From Temnopleurus reevesii (Eukaryota; Echinodermata; Echinoidea; Temnopleuroida; Temnopleuridae): 64,000 nucleotides of DNA. Positions 53,451-63,779 of this stretch are shown here, in pieces. The first letter of the stretch is position 1, and each line of letters starts with the position of its first letter. The notes below the pieces were generated by a model, which was given only the letters and a program-made list of their open reading frames with translations, ran no database searches and was not told the origin of the DNA. The position numbers and the translations under genes were made by a program. Location: assembly GCA_036244855.1 (NCBI GenBank), contig BQKZ01001676.1:6628-70627 (forward strand). The letters are read 5' to 3'.

Positions 53451-54380
53451 GTTAGAAATACACAGGCATCCTCGCACCAAAGTGCAGAAGGAAGATGAAA
53501 AGGCGAACAAAAAAAAAAAAAAACGAGTGGGGTTGTAAGACATATATTTTTCCTACTTTTTCCAGAAAACTGAATCTTTTATCAGCCATAAAAAGCCAAA
53601 TATATTTGTGAAAGACTTCCTGAGAATAGCAAGTCTTTTTTTCCATTTATTGCCTTCCTTTTCACAAGCCAATTTCCAAAGCTGAAGTTGAACCGAGACA
53701 TTTTCACTGCATAGTACTCATTTTTCTCTCTCCTATTCTCCTCGTGTTGAGGGCATTTTCTTGGTTGATTTCAAAGGTGGTTTTCTTTTTATATTGTTCA
53801 TTTTTCTCTATTTCATTTCTTTATTTGTTGAGTATAGAATATTCTTCTAAAGAGGAATCGATGACAAGAGGAAATAAAAATATCTATGAATTCCAAGGAG
53901 AAAAGGTAATAACTACAACAAAACCAAGCAGAAATTGCTTTTACAAAATTTTGTTACAAAAGACATGCAAATAATACTGGATATTTAAAAACAAAATATT
54001 GCAATAACCTTGTGCATTTAGAATTATTTCTCCTATTGTCTCTCCGATGTTTCAGAATTGACTTCTACAAGAAAAAAGATGCATCCTTTTTAGTTAAGAG
54101 CTCAATAACTGATGTATTTTAACAAGAAGTTCTGTGATAGCGTTAAAATATTGCAAATGATTCAATGCTTCATCGCTTAGTTTGTTCTTTAATTGACCAT
54201 TATGAGTTTGAAAAATGAACTTTTATTTGTTATTTGTTAGGTAAGAATTTTGATAGAAGGCCATTCTGAAAAAAAATCCATTATGCAGACCTTTCTACCA
54301 GTATGAATTTTGAGGGAAGAATATGATTTTTTAATTGAAGAGAGTCGATCAGTTGACTCACGATGTGCAAACGTAGAATG
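53450..54380. other. Unassigned AT-rich sequence
   Basis: An A run lies near 53510-53523. No gene is recognised. A plus-strand 76-codon frame (53744-53974) begins with a hydrophobic, Phe-rich stretch, typical of T-rich DNA. Confidence 0.5.
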
Positions 54381-54960
54381 AAGGTAGTGTTTACGATGCT
54401 GTATAGTGCTACCCTTCATCAAACTATGATGTATATGAATTTTCATAATAATTCATGAACTTTTATAATGTATACATTTTTTTCATAATAATCTCTAAAA
54501 GTTTAGGGTGCTGTATACTGCTAGGCTTCATATGATCATAATGTATATGATTTTTAATGATAATTAACAAACATATATAATGTATATGATTTTTCATAAT
54601 AATATATGAACAGTTATAATGCATGTGATTTTTCATAATAATTAATGAATGTTAAGGCTCCTGTCTTCTGCCAGTCTATATCAGACCATAATGTTCATGA
54701 TTTTTCATTAAAAATTTGAATGTTTATAACGTATATGATTTTTTATATCATTGTTAATTAACGTTTAGGCTCCTGTATACTGCTAGCCTATATCAGACCA
54801 TAAAGTTCATGATTATTCAAAATGATTTATGAACATATGATTTTTACTAAATAATTCATGAACTTTTATAGTGTATATGATTTTTCTTAATGATTTATGA
54901 ATGTTTTGGCCACTGCATACTGCCAGCCTTCATCAGACCTTAATGTATTATGATTTTTAA
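54380..54960 (+). repeat. Degenerate tandem repeat, unit ~115-150 bp
   Basis: The block GCTCCTGTATACTGCTAGCC (with variants) followed by TATCAGACCATAATGT recurs near 54388, 54503, 54652, 54766 and 54904. Between the blocks are shorter repeats of TATATGATTTTTCATAATAA. The units are diverged and variable in length. Confidence 0.8.
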
Positions 54961-55440
54961 TGATATATTTTCCACTAGCTCCTATGGAGAATCTCTTTAA
55001 TTCCTCTTTTTTTTAAAGCAAAACTATCCCTATTTTTCTTCATTTTTGAAAGCATTCTCTATAGATTGTATTTCTAATTGTTTTGGAAACGGATTATGAT
55101 TTCACATTTTGTTTTCTCTTTTTTTGCATAATGAACTTCAAATTCTAGATTTTTAAATCAATTGATACAAAGCTGTATTATATTGAAAGAATCCAAAGGC
55201 AAAGATTTATGCTTAGAAACTAAAGCCACTGTTTTCCCGCCTTTATAACAGAAAACTATTGCAACGGTAGATTTACTGATTGAAAAATTCTGAACATGCA
55301 TGAAATTGCCCGCGGGTCTTAAAAGCAACCCTTTTCTCTGTTTCAATGAAGAGAGATATGTGATTTGAATCTGCTGGTTATTATCGAGAAAACATTATAA
55401 AATCAAAAGAGAAAAAATTATGAAAGTTATCTGCATAATG
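54960..55440. other. Unassigned AT-rich sequence
   Basis: No recognised gene or repeat can be read. Confidence 0.5.
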
Positions 55441-55990
55441 GTAAGAACCACATTGATCCCTTAAAAACTACTCCGTGCCCGAATTCCCCCGATCTCAGTG
55501 AAAGTTCTTGAATCAGCATTTTGATTTTTTCATTTCGCTTTTGTCTCCTATCATTTTCACCTGATGAGATATATGGAACACAAAGCATTTGGGGATTACG
55601 GAAAAATCAGAAGAATAAGACCCGTTGTAATTCCGCAGGCACTTTTATTTCAACCGCTAATAATACTTAATTCTGAATTGCTATGCCGGCATAATCTCAG
55701 TTATGAATAAATTTAGTACCTGCCAGCAAAAAACGTGCAAGAAATACTCAGGATCAGGCGCTTCTGCTCATGAATATTGATGTGTATTTTGATTTCTCGT
55801 TGTGGAACTTGGCGGGAATGTGCGGAGTCAGCCATTATTCCGCCATAAAGCACTTTACATTTATTTCAATTTTCGTGGGTATCAACGTGCGCAATGTGGC
55901 GCGATGTTTGCGCAGACTTTACGACTTAATCCCAAATACCGGTCTGCATTTTAGTTTAAGACCCAACAGCTACCATTCTGAAATAAATGA
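55440..55990. promoter_or_regulatory. Candidate cis-regulatory island
   Basis: A repeat-free stretch of mixed composition with CCGCTAATAATACTTAATTC, GTTATGAATAAATTTAG and ACTTGGCGGGAATGTGCGG. The plus-strand 74-codon frame (55770-55994) runs into the short duplication that follows and has no domain. Confidence 0.3.
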
Positions 55991-56149
55991 TTAACATTGG
56001 GAAAATGCTCAGTGAAATGAGGTTACATTTTGCTTTCTTTCCAAGTAACCTCACGTGCAATGTGGTATGATGTTTGTGCAGACTTCAGAACTTAATCCCA
56101 AATACCGGTCTGCATTTTGGTTTAAGACCCAACAGCTACCATTCTGAAA
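55885..56149 (+). repeat. Direct duplication of ~98 bp
   Basis: Copy 1 (55885-55982) and copy 2 (56053-56149) share GCAATGTGG, GATGTTTG(C/T)GCAGACTT, AATACCGGTCTGCATTTT and AAGACCCAACAGCTACCATT, with a few substitutions. Several CpG in copy 1 are TpG or lost in copy 2, as if decayed by methylation. Confidence 0.85.
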
Positions 56150-56559
56150 GTTACAAGGGTACATGTATTCCCGTATTTTCCCTGAACCAAGAATGGGTAT
56201 ACGTTTCAGGAAAAATCACATGGTTTAATCCCCTTAACTTTTGCTGAGCTTGATTTTTGTGAAGATATTGGGAAGTTCATTTTGGTCATAGATGTAATTT
56301 TTTGGTCAAAAATATCATTTTTTGATTTTACAGTATATTGCCCAGCTTGATAGGATAGAATCTAATCATAATACAACAAAATATATGTAGCATGCATCCG
56401 AACAATGAAATGCCCATTTTTGTTAATTTTATATCCTAAAAAATAGGACTCGTGTGACTTTTAAAATGTGACATTTTTCTCTTATGTGCGTTCATTCACT
56501 CGTAACAATTTGGATCGTGCTGAGTTTTACATACAGGCTAGCCAGGGAGTTAATGAAGA

Positions 56560-56840
56560 TGAGCTTTAAAATTTGATACTCGACACTCGATTAAAAAGTC
56601 ATGCGACACTCATGAAGAGGTTAAAAACTTTGTTGTGTTTATTTGGATTCTCTTTTCGTTACTAGATATTATCTTTTGCTTATTGTTTCTGTTTCAAATA
56701 TTGATACTAGACACTCAAATAAAAACTCATACCGGTACATGTGACATTTATGAAGGGGTAAAAACCTTTTTTTGGTGTATATATGGAATTCTCTTATCGT
56801 TACTAGAAATTATCTTTCACTTAATGATTCTGCTTTAGAT
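56560..56840 (+). repeat. ~130-bp minisatellite, two full units
   Basis: The marker CTCTT(A/T)TCGTTACTAGA lies at 56650 and 56791. Each unit carries AAATTTTGATACTAGACACTC-like and TGAAGGGGTAAAAACC blocks. Confidence 0.85.
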
Positions 56841-57888
56841 AGCTTTTCTTCTTGGTTGCGGAAACTATTTCTCCTCCCAACCTCCAGTGATATTGCTTTT
56901 ATAGATCAAAATTCAAAATAGTCCTTTCATAAACTTTAGTGACTTCAAGAGTCAATTGCCGCCACTTTTTATGAATAATTCATTTTCACCCAGTCATTTT
57001 TTCTTTCATCTTCTTTAAGATCCCCCCTTTTTTTCTCCTTCTTAGACCTTTATCTTAGCCTTATTTATTCGTGCCTTCAAAGTCTTCAATTACAAAAGCA
57101 TTAATGCGGATAAATCTCAAAGTGCGTCGGATTCGGAGCTAAGAAATTTACATTTTGGGATTTAACCCATTATTTTTGTATCGACATGGAACCTAAAGAT
57201 TTATATTCATGTTGATGTTGAGATAATTAGTATGCAAAGTGGGATGTATCAAGGAATTCAAAATAAAGTATTGACCCTTTTTTGTGATTTGCGGTGCAGA
57301 TATTGGCTAAGATTATGAGCAACTTTGGTGAGATTAAAGTTTGGGGATGAAAGTTTCCTTGACACTTGAATGTTGGCAAAGAGAGAATAAACTGGCCTAT
57401 TTTGTTTGAACTTTCACTTTTCGTGACGAAAGTCATTTAATATTCAAATTGTTGATCTCGAGGGTTTTTTACTTGCATTGTGAAATATACAGTATTGGCC
57501 TATAATAGGCCCCTTTGGCCTTTCCCGATCCAAACCCTATTTTGATAGTGATTACACTCTAAAAAAATATACCTACACTCTTAAAACAAACTAGTTAAAA
57601 ATGACTAGAAAGGAGTTAGCTGGGATACAACTGGAATTCTAGTCAAATACGACCATATTTCTCGTTGGGTTTGACAGAGTTTCAGTCTTTTCTGACTGGA
57701 AACTGGGAAATTATTTTAGTAACAATATCAACATACCCTAACATCACAGCGCAGTAGCTCAGGCTATATCCATATAGTGACTATGCGATATAAAATATCT
57801 AATTATATATATATTTTTAAAATAAATAATGACTACACCTGTAGCTGACCATTTGTTTCCCAGCTACTAATCATATAATTATTCTTAA

Positions 57889-58277
57889 AAGAAGAGTCTA
57901 CCCAAAGATAAGAAAATCAGACAAGTAATAAAAAAAGTTATGAATTTTTAAAGATCTGAAAAAATTGGTAAATCAGTGGAAATCTCCAGAGATGTTTCCA
58001 ATTGTGGATCTAGATAATTATCATAAAGATATCCTCCAGTTAAAGTTTTGAGGAAATCATATTTTCGGGGAAAAAAGTAGCATTTTATAACATTGATATG
58101 AATGTAATAAATGGTCAGTTGTGCACCTATGACGTCATAAATTGCCAATTTGTCTAAATGAATAAACATTCATAACTGTCTTATTAGTTGTCCAGTTTTT
58201 CTCAAACTTTTTTTGTTCTGTTCATCTGAATTTTCTGCTTCTGTTGAAGAAACATTATTTTGGGGTAGACTCTCCTT
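57889..58277. mobile_element. TTAA foldback element, 389 bp
   Basis: The ends AAGAAGAGTCTACCCAAAG and TTTTGGGGTAGACTCTCCTT are inverted. TTAA flanks both sides (57885-57888 and 58278-58281). This is the cleanest member of the AGTCTACCC subfamily also seen at 15158, 41170 and 58367. Confidence 0.85.
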
Positions 58278-58366
58278 TTAACTAGATTGTTTTATAGTGT
58301 AACATTTCAGAAGGCTGGTGAAGTGACAAGCTTTATAAATGGTAAATTTGTTTTCAAAGCACTTAA

Positions 58367-58463
58367 AGAAGAGCCTAACCCAAAGTAATATTTTTTTTAA
58401 CAGGAGCAGAAAAAAACCTGGTGAGCAGAGCAGAGTTTGAAGAAAATCAAAGAAGTTATAAAT
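58367..58463. mobile_element. TTAA foldback, left half only
   Basis: After TTAA (58363-58366) come AGAAGAGCCTAACCCAAAG and TTTTTTTAACAGGAGCAG, the left arm of the same subfamily. The SINE follows directly, so the rest may have been lost at its insertion. Confidence 0.65.
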
Positions 58464-58621
58464 AATGATAATAATAGATGCACTTTAAATAGCGCACGTA
58501 TCCCCTCTGCTGAGTGCTCAAGGCACTTTACATTATTATTACCCTGGCTTTAGCCTGGCAGCCATTCACGGCGCACTTGGCATTTCAAAGAATAGATATT
58601 CCTGCCAGGTACCCATTCACC
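58464..58621 (-). mobile_element. SINE, reverse, cut by the join
   Basis: An (AAT)-type tail, TTTAAATAGCGCACGTATCC, TTATTACCCTGGCTTTAGCC and GCCAGGTACCCATTCACC, then N. The missing body continues at 62358-62515. Confidence 0.8.
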
Positions 58622-58622
58622 N
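58622..58622. other. Single-N contig join
   Basis: The N interrupts a SINE. The expected continuation (CTCACCTGGGTTGAGTG) is found only at 62436, beyond the second copy of the segment. Contig 58623-61965 therefore appears to be an alternative haplotype placed in between. Confidence 0.8.
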
Positions 58623-58815
58623 GTATGACATCACAGATTATGCTAATTAGCTATATGCATGCCATTTCAAGGATGCCCAGCACAGTTGGAAATGATGACT
58701 TTGAAAATTCATAACTTTTGAATGGATTACCCAATTTGCTCAAATTTTCACAGTTTGATCATCTGATTTTTCTTCATTTACTGACCGTACATTATTGTCT
58801 GGGTGTAATTCCCCT
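58623..58815. mobile_element. TTAA foldback, right half (family of 267-844)
   Basis: GAAAATTCATAACTTTTGAA, TTGCTCAAATTTTCACAG and the terminus TGTCTGGGTGTAATTCCCCT match the right arm of 267-844. TTAA follows at 58816-58819. The left half lies beyond the join and is not seen. Confidence 0.75.
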
Positions 58816-58819
58816 TTAA

Positions 58820-59195
58820 GGTTATATTTTGCTTGCTTTTTAAGTAATATCACTACTAGAGGAGCCACTACATGTATTCACAAACGTGTTAGTCAGCTGA
58901 TGTAGGAAGATGTCATTTTGACGAAGCAGCTACTAAAGCCACTTAGATTTAGTCGTCCTTCAAGAATTAGTTGGTCCAATTTTCCAAAACGATAACCATT
59001 TAATCCCTTTCCTTTTCATGATTCAGTGCAATATTCCAATGTATTTTTATCACAAAAGGAAGGTGTTTTATAACCTTGGTTTTCTGAAGTCTTTTAATTT
59101 ATTACGAACCATAGAATTAGAGGATGACCCCCAACCCCCATCTAACACAACACATTATTTTTTTTACTCCCAACTGAAACTATATGTACAAGCTA
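58820..59195. other. Unassigned sequence
   Basis: There is no gene. GGTTATATTTTGCTTGC near 58821 resembles GGTTACATTTTGCTTTC near 56021, which suggests that the two haplotype contigs may still be homologous here. Confidence 0.5.
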
Positions 59196-59299
59196 TAGGA
59201 CTCGTGTGACTTTAAAAAAGTGACATGTTTCTCTTATATATGCATTCATTTTCCCGTAACACTTTGGATCACACTGATTTTTACGAATAGGCTGGCCAG

Positions 59300-60245
59300 G
59301 TAGTTAATGAAGATCAGCTTCAAATTTTTATACTAGACACTCTAATAAAAAGTTATGTGACTTTTGTGAAGGGGTTAAAAAGTTGGTTGTTTTGTTTATT
59401 TGGATTCTCTTATCATTACTAGAAATTATCTTTTGCTTAATGATTCTGCTTCAAATTTTGATACTAGACACTCAAATGAAAAGTCATGTAACTTTCGTGA
59501 AGGGGTTAAAAAGTTTGTTGTTGTGTTTATGTATTGGTTTCTTTTATCGTTGCAAGAAATTATCTTTCACTTCATGATTCTGCTTCAAATTTTGATACTT
59601 AACACTTGAATGAAAAGTAGTGTGACATTCATGAAGGGGCTTAAAACCTTTTTGTGGTGTATACACTGTATATAGGATTCTCTTATCGTTACTAGAAATT
59701 ATCAATCACTTATTGATTCTGCTTCAAATTTTACTAGACACTCAAATAAAAAGTTATGTGACATTCGTGAAGGGGCATAAAACCTTTTTGTTGTGTTTGT
59801 ATTGATTTCTCTTATCGTGACTAGAAAAGTATCTTTCGCTTCATGATTCTGCTTCAAATTTTGATACTAAACACTTGAATAAAAAGTCATGCGACACTCG
59901 TAAAGAGGTTAAAAAGCTTTGTTGTGTTTATTTGGACTCTCTTATCGTTACTAGATATTATCTTTCACTTAATGATTCTGCTTTAAATTTTTATACTAGA
60001 CACTCGAATTAAACTCATGTGACATTCATGAAGGGGTTAAAACCTTTTTGGGGTGTATATATGGAATTCTCTTATCGTTACTAGAAATAATCTTTCACTT
60101 AATGATTCTGCTTCAAATTTTGATAACAGACACTCAAATAAAAAGTCATGTGACATTCCTGAAGGGGTTAAAACCTTTTTGTGGTGTATATATGGAATTC
60201 TCTCATCGTTACTAGAAATTATCTTTCACTTAATGATTCTGCTTT
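59300..60245 (+). repeat. ~130-bp minisatellite, seven units
   Basis: The marker CTCTTATCGTTACTAGA (with variants) lies at 59407, 59541, 59680, 59809, 59939, 60069 and 60200, periods 129-139 bp. Unit-length variants differ by short indels such as TACACTGTATA near 59671. Confidence 0.9.
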
Positions 60246-61294
60246 AGATAGCTTTTCGTCTTGGTTGAGGAAACTATTTCTCCTCCCAGCCTCCAGTGAT
60301 ATTGCTTTTATAGATCAAAATTCAAAATAGTCCTTTCATAAACTTTAGTGACTTCAAGAGTCAATTGCCGCCGCTTTTTATGAATTATTCATTGCACCCA
60401 GTCATTTTTTCTTTCATCTTCTTTAAGATCCCCCTTTTTTTTCCTTCTTAGACTTTTATCTTAGCCTTATTTATTCGTGCCTTCAAAGTCTTCAATTACA
60501 AAAGCATTAATGCGGATAAATCTCAAAGTGCGTCGGATTCGGAGCTAAGAAATTTACATTTTGGGATTTAACCCATTATTTTTGTATCGACATGGAACCT
60601 AAAGATTTATATTCATGTTGATGTTGAGATAATTAGTATGCAAAGTGGGATGTATCAAGGAATTCAAAATAAAGTATTGACCCTTTTTTGTGATTTGCGG
60701 TGCAGATATTGGCTAAGATTATGAGCAACTTTGGTGAGATTAAAGTTTGGGGATGAAAGTTTCCTTGACACTTGAATGTTGGCAAAGAGAGAATAAACTG
60801 GCCTATTTTGTTTGAACTTTCACTTTTCGTGACGAAAGTCATTTAATATTCAAATTGTTGATCTCGAGGGTTTTTTACTTGCATTGTGAAATATACAGTA
60901 TTGGCCTATAATAGGCCCCTTTGGCCTTTCCCGATCCAAACCCTATTTTGATAGTGATTGCACTCTAAAAATATATACCTACACTCTTAAAACAAACTAG
61001 TTAAAAATGACTAGAAAGGAGTTAGCTGGGATACAACTGGAATTCTAGTCAAATACGACCATATTTCTCGTTGGGTTTGACAGAGTTTCAGTCTTTTCTG
61101 ACTGGAAACTGGGAAATTATTTTAGTAACAATATCAACATACCCTAACATCACAGCGCAGTAGCTCAGGCTATATCCATATAGTGACTATGCGATATAAA
61201 ATATCTAATTATATATATATTTTTAAAATAAATAATGACTACACCTGTAGCTGACCATTTGTTTCCCAGCTACTAATCATATAATTATTCTTAA

Positions 61295-61683
61295 AAGAAG
61301 AGTCTACCCAAAGATAAGAAAATCAGACAAGTAATAAAAAAAGTTATGAATTTTTAAAGATCTGAAAAAATTGGTAAATCAGTGGAAATCTCCAGAGATG
61401 TTTCCAATTGTGGATCTAGATAATTATCATAAAGATATCCTCCAGTTAAAGTTTTGAGGAAATCATATTTTCGGGGAAAAAAGTAGCATTTTATAACATT
61501 GATATGAATGTAATAAATGGTCAGTTGTGCACCTATGACGTCATAAATTGCCAATTTGTCTAAATGAATAAACATTCATAACTGTCTTATTAGTTGTCCA
61601 GTTTTTCTCAAACTTTTTTTGTTCTGTTCATCTGAATTTTCTGCTTCTGTTGAAGAAACATTATTTTGGGGTAGACTCTCCTT
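61295..61683. mobile_element. TTAA foldback element, second copy of 57889-58277
   Basis: Same ends and TTAA flanks at offset 3406. I see no difference from the first copy. Confidence 0.8.
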
Positions 61684-61869
61684 TTAACTAGATTGTTTTA
61701 TAGTGTAACATTTCAGAAGGCTGGTGAAGTGACAAGCTTTATAAATGGTAAATTTGTTTTCAAAGCACTTAAAGAAGAGCCTAACCCAAAGTAATATTTT
61801 TTTTAACAGGAGCAGAAAAAAACCTGGTGAGCAGAGCAGAGTTTGAAGAAAATCAAAGAAGTTATAAAT

Positions 61870-61965
61870 AATGATAATAATAGATGCACTTTAAATAGCG
61901 CACGTATCCCCTCTGCTGAGTGCTCAAGGCACTTTACATTATTATTACCCTGGCTTTAGCCTGGC
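61870..61965 (-). mobile_element. SINE, reverse, cut by the N gap
   Basis: Same tail and body start as 58464-58559, ending at TTTAGCCTGGC before the N run. Confidence 0.8.
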
Positions 61966-62357
61966 NNNNNNNNNNNNNNNNNNNNNNNNNNNNNNNNNNN
62001 NNNNNNNNNNNNNNNNNNNNNNNNNNNNNNNNNNNNNNNNNNNNNNNNNNNNNNNNNNNNNNNNNNNNNNNNNNNNNNNNNNNNNNNNNNNNNNNNNNNN
62101 NNNNNNNNNNNNNNNNNNNNNNNNNNNNNNNNNNNNNNNNNNNNNNNNNNNNNNNNNNNNNNNNNNNNNNNNNNNNNNNNNNNNNNNNNNNNNNNNNNNN
62201 NNNNNNNNNNNNNNNNNNNNNNNNNNNNNNNNNNNNNNNNNNNNNNNNNNNNNNNNNNNNNNNNNNNNNNNNNNNNNNNNNNNNNNNNNNNNNNNNNNNN
62301 NNNNNNNNNNNNNNNNNNNNNNNNNNNNNNNNNNNNNNNNNNNNNNNNNNNNNNNNN
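61966..62357. other. Assembly gap of 392 N
   Basis: Unknown sequence inside a SINE. Open frames spanning it are artefacts. Confidence 1.
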
Positions 62358-62515
62358 ACCCTGGCTTTAGCCCGGCAGCCATTCACGGCGCACTTGGCAT
62401 TTCAAAGAATAGATATTCCTGCCAGGTACCCATTCACCTCACCTGGGTTGAGTGCAGCACAATGTGGATGAATTTCTTGCTGAAGGAAATTGATGCCATG
62501 GGTAGGATTCGAACC
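62358..62515 (-). mobile_element. SINE, reverse, continuation after the gap
   Basis: ACCCTGGCTTTAGCCCGGC overlaps the bases before the gap, and the body continues through CACCTCACCTGGGTTGAGTG and ATGAATTTCTTGCTGAAGG to GGATTCGAACCT (complement of box B). The outer part of the tRNA-like head is missing. Confidence 0.8.
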
Positions 62516-62537
62516 TAAAAAGGTTATGAATTCTTAA

Positions 62538-62922
62538 AGTCAGTCCGTCATGATCGACAGGACTTCCGGTTTCGAGCGCAAACGGACGGCGTGTTGCGTA
62601 TTGGCAACAACGATATTTAAACATGTCCTTGCTTACGCACCTTGCCAAGCTCAGAAATTCGGAATACTTCGTACGACTTTCAGATTGTAGTCGTCGCGTG
62701 TATTTTGATTAGTCCTCTTTGGCTTTGATTGTTTCTAAAAACATGCGGAACACATACGTTTGCGACTACCGAGCTGTGAGCTAGCGAAATAAAGCTTGCT
62801 CACTGGCTATTCCAGGTAAAAAAAAAAGTCTGTGATTTTTCTGCTCGGGAATCCTCGCAATCAAAATGACAGCGACAGTTTGGCTCCTAACCGGAAGTCA
62901 TGCCGATCATGATGGACTGACT
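62538..62922. mobile_element. TTAA element with ETS-like sites in its ends, 385 bp
   Basis: The ends AGTCAGTCCGTCATGATCG and CGATCATGATGGACTGACT are inverted, and pairing continues ~35 bp. TTAA flanks both sides (62534-62537 and 62923-62926). Each TIR contains an ETS-type site: ACTTCCGGT at 62562-62570 and ACCGGAAGT at 62890-62898. The unpaired middle is CpG-containing (GTTGCGTATTGGCAACAACG, TAGTCGTCGCGTG). No transposase is present. Confidence 0.85.
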
Positions 62923-63083
62923 TTAAAGATATCTGTTATTTTAATAAAAACTGGTGGAAAGGGATTGAAAAGATAACTCTGCATAAGTCAAATCTCTTAG
63001 GACCACCAGAATCTCTTTGATTTGGAGAAATTCAACGTACAAGACGTAAATTACACAAGTTGTGAATGATTTGTGCCAAAATA

Positions 63084-63290
63084 CAGTCAAACCTGTCTAT
63101 AAGGACTACCCAAGGGAGACAGAAAGTGTGGTCTTTAGATAGATAGATAGATAGATAGATAGATATATTTATTTATTCTGTTTCTTTCATTTTTTCATAA
63201 CAAACAAAATAATTAAATGAACATGAATATATATCAATACATTTTTACCTTCTTTGAGCAGGTGGTCTCTATAGGGAGGTTTCATTTACA
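63084..63290. mobile_element. Family E MITE carrying a GATA microsatellite
   Basis: The left end CAGTCAAACCTGTCTATAAG follows TA (63082-63083). The right part GGTGGTCTCTATAGGGAGG is diverged. Between them sit (GATA)n at about 63137-63166 and an AT-rich insertion up to 63252. Confidence 0.65.
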
Positions 63291-63307
63291 CGTAAATTGT
63301 GCTCTAG

Positions 63308-63775
63308 AGTTGATTGTAATTTTCTTCATTTTAATTGATACATGCCCCTCTTAGGGGATGTTGTTCAAAAGTTGCAATTGATCGTAAAGCGCCAATCAGA
63401 ATCATTGTTTCCTGTGTGTCTTGTTAGAAGCGCATACATGTAACATGCGCAAATGAAAATGTATGATACACTTCACAACTGATTTGCAGTTGACTTGCGA
63501 TCGATTGCAACTTTTGAACAACACCCGCTTAGACATGTTGGATTCCGACTTAGTTGATTGTAATTTTCTTCATTTTAATTGATACATGACCCTCTTAGGG
63601 GATGTTGTTCAAAAGTTACAATTGATCGCAAGTTGCAGTTGATTGGAACACACCAATCAAAATAAATTTTTCATACACGTCTTGTTAAATGTGCATACTT
63701 GTGTGCGAAGGAAAATGCGCGTTACAATTTGCGAAGTTGCAGTTGATTTGCAGCTGATTTTGAGCAACACCTCCA
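63308..63775 (+). mobile_element. Two tandem family G palindromic elements
   Basis: Copy 1 (about 63355-63530) has the inverted ends GTTGTTCAAAAGTTGCAATT and ATTGCAACTTTTGAACAAC. Copy 2 (about 63600-63775) is more diverged. Both copies are preceded by the same ~60-bp sequence (TTGATTGTAATTTTCTTCAT, CCCTCTTAGGGGATG), offset 244 bp. The element therefore duplicated in tandem together with its flank. A degenerate copy lies at 1310-1500. Confidence 0.75.
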
Positions 63776-63779
63776 TAGA

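Larger units (their letters stand above)
56440..58621 (+). repeat. Duplicated segment, first copy (short minisatellite allele)
   Basis: It is collinear with 59195-61965. From 56838 to 58552 the match is nearly exact at a fixed offset of 3406; at the left end the offset is ~2753. The difference of ~653 bp equals five ~130-bp minisatellite units. The copy ends at the N at 58622. Unique-looking frames at 57227-57436 and 57948-58169 recur identically in the second copy and have no domain. Confidence 0.85.
59195..61965 (+). repeat. Duplicated segment, second copy (long minisatellite allele)
   Basis: Collinear with 56440-58552. Differences in the right part are few, such as single-base changes near 60366 and 60961 and an indel in a T run near 60430. 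Such identity in non-coding DNA fits either very recent duplication or two alleles; the flanking gaps favour alleles. Confidence 0.85.

Noticed and set aside
61920..62471. Plus-strand frame of 183 codons
   Set aside because: It is open only because it crosses 392 unknown bases.
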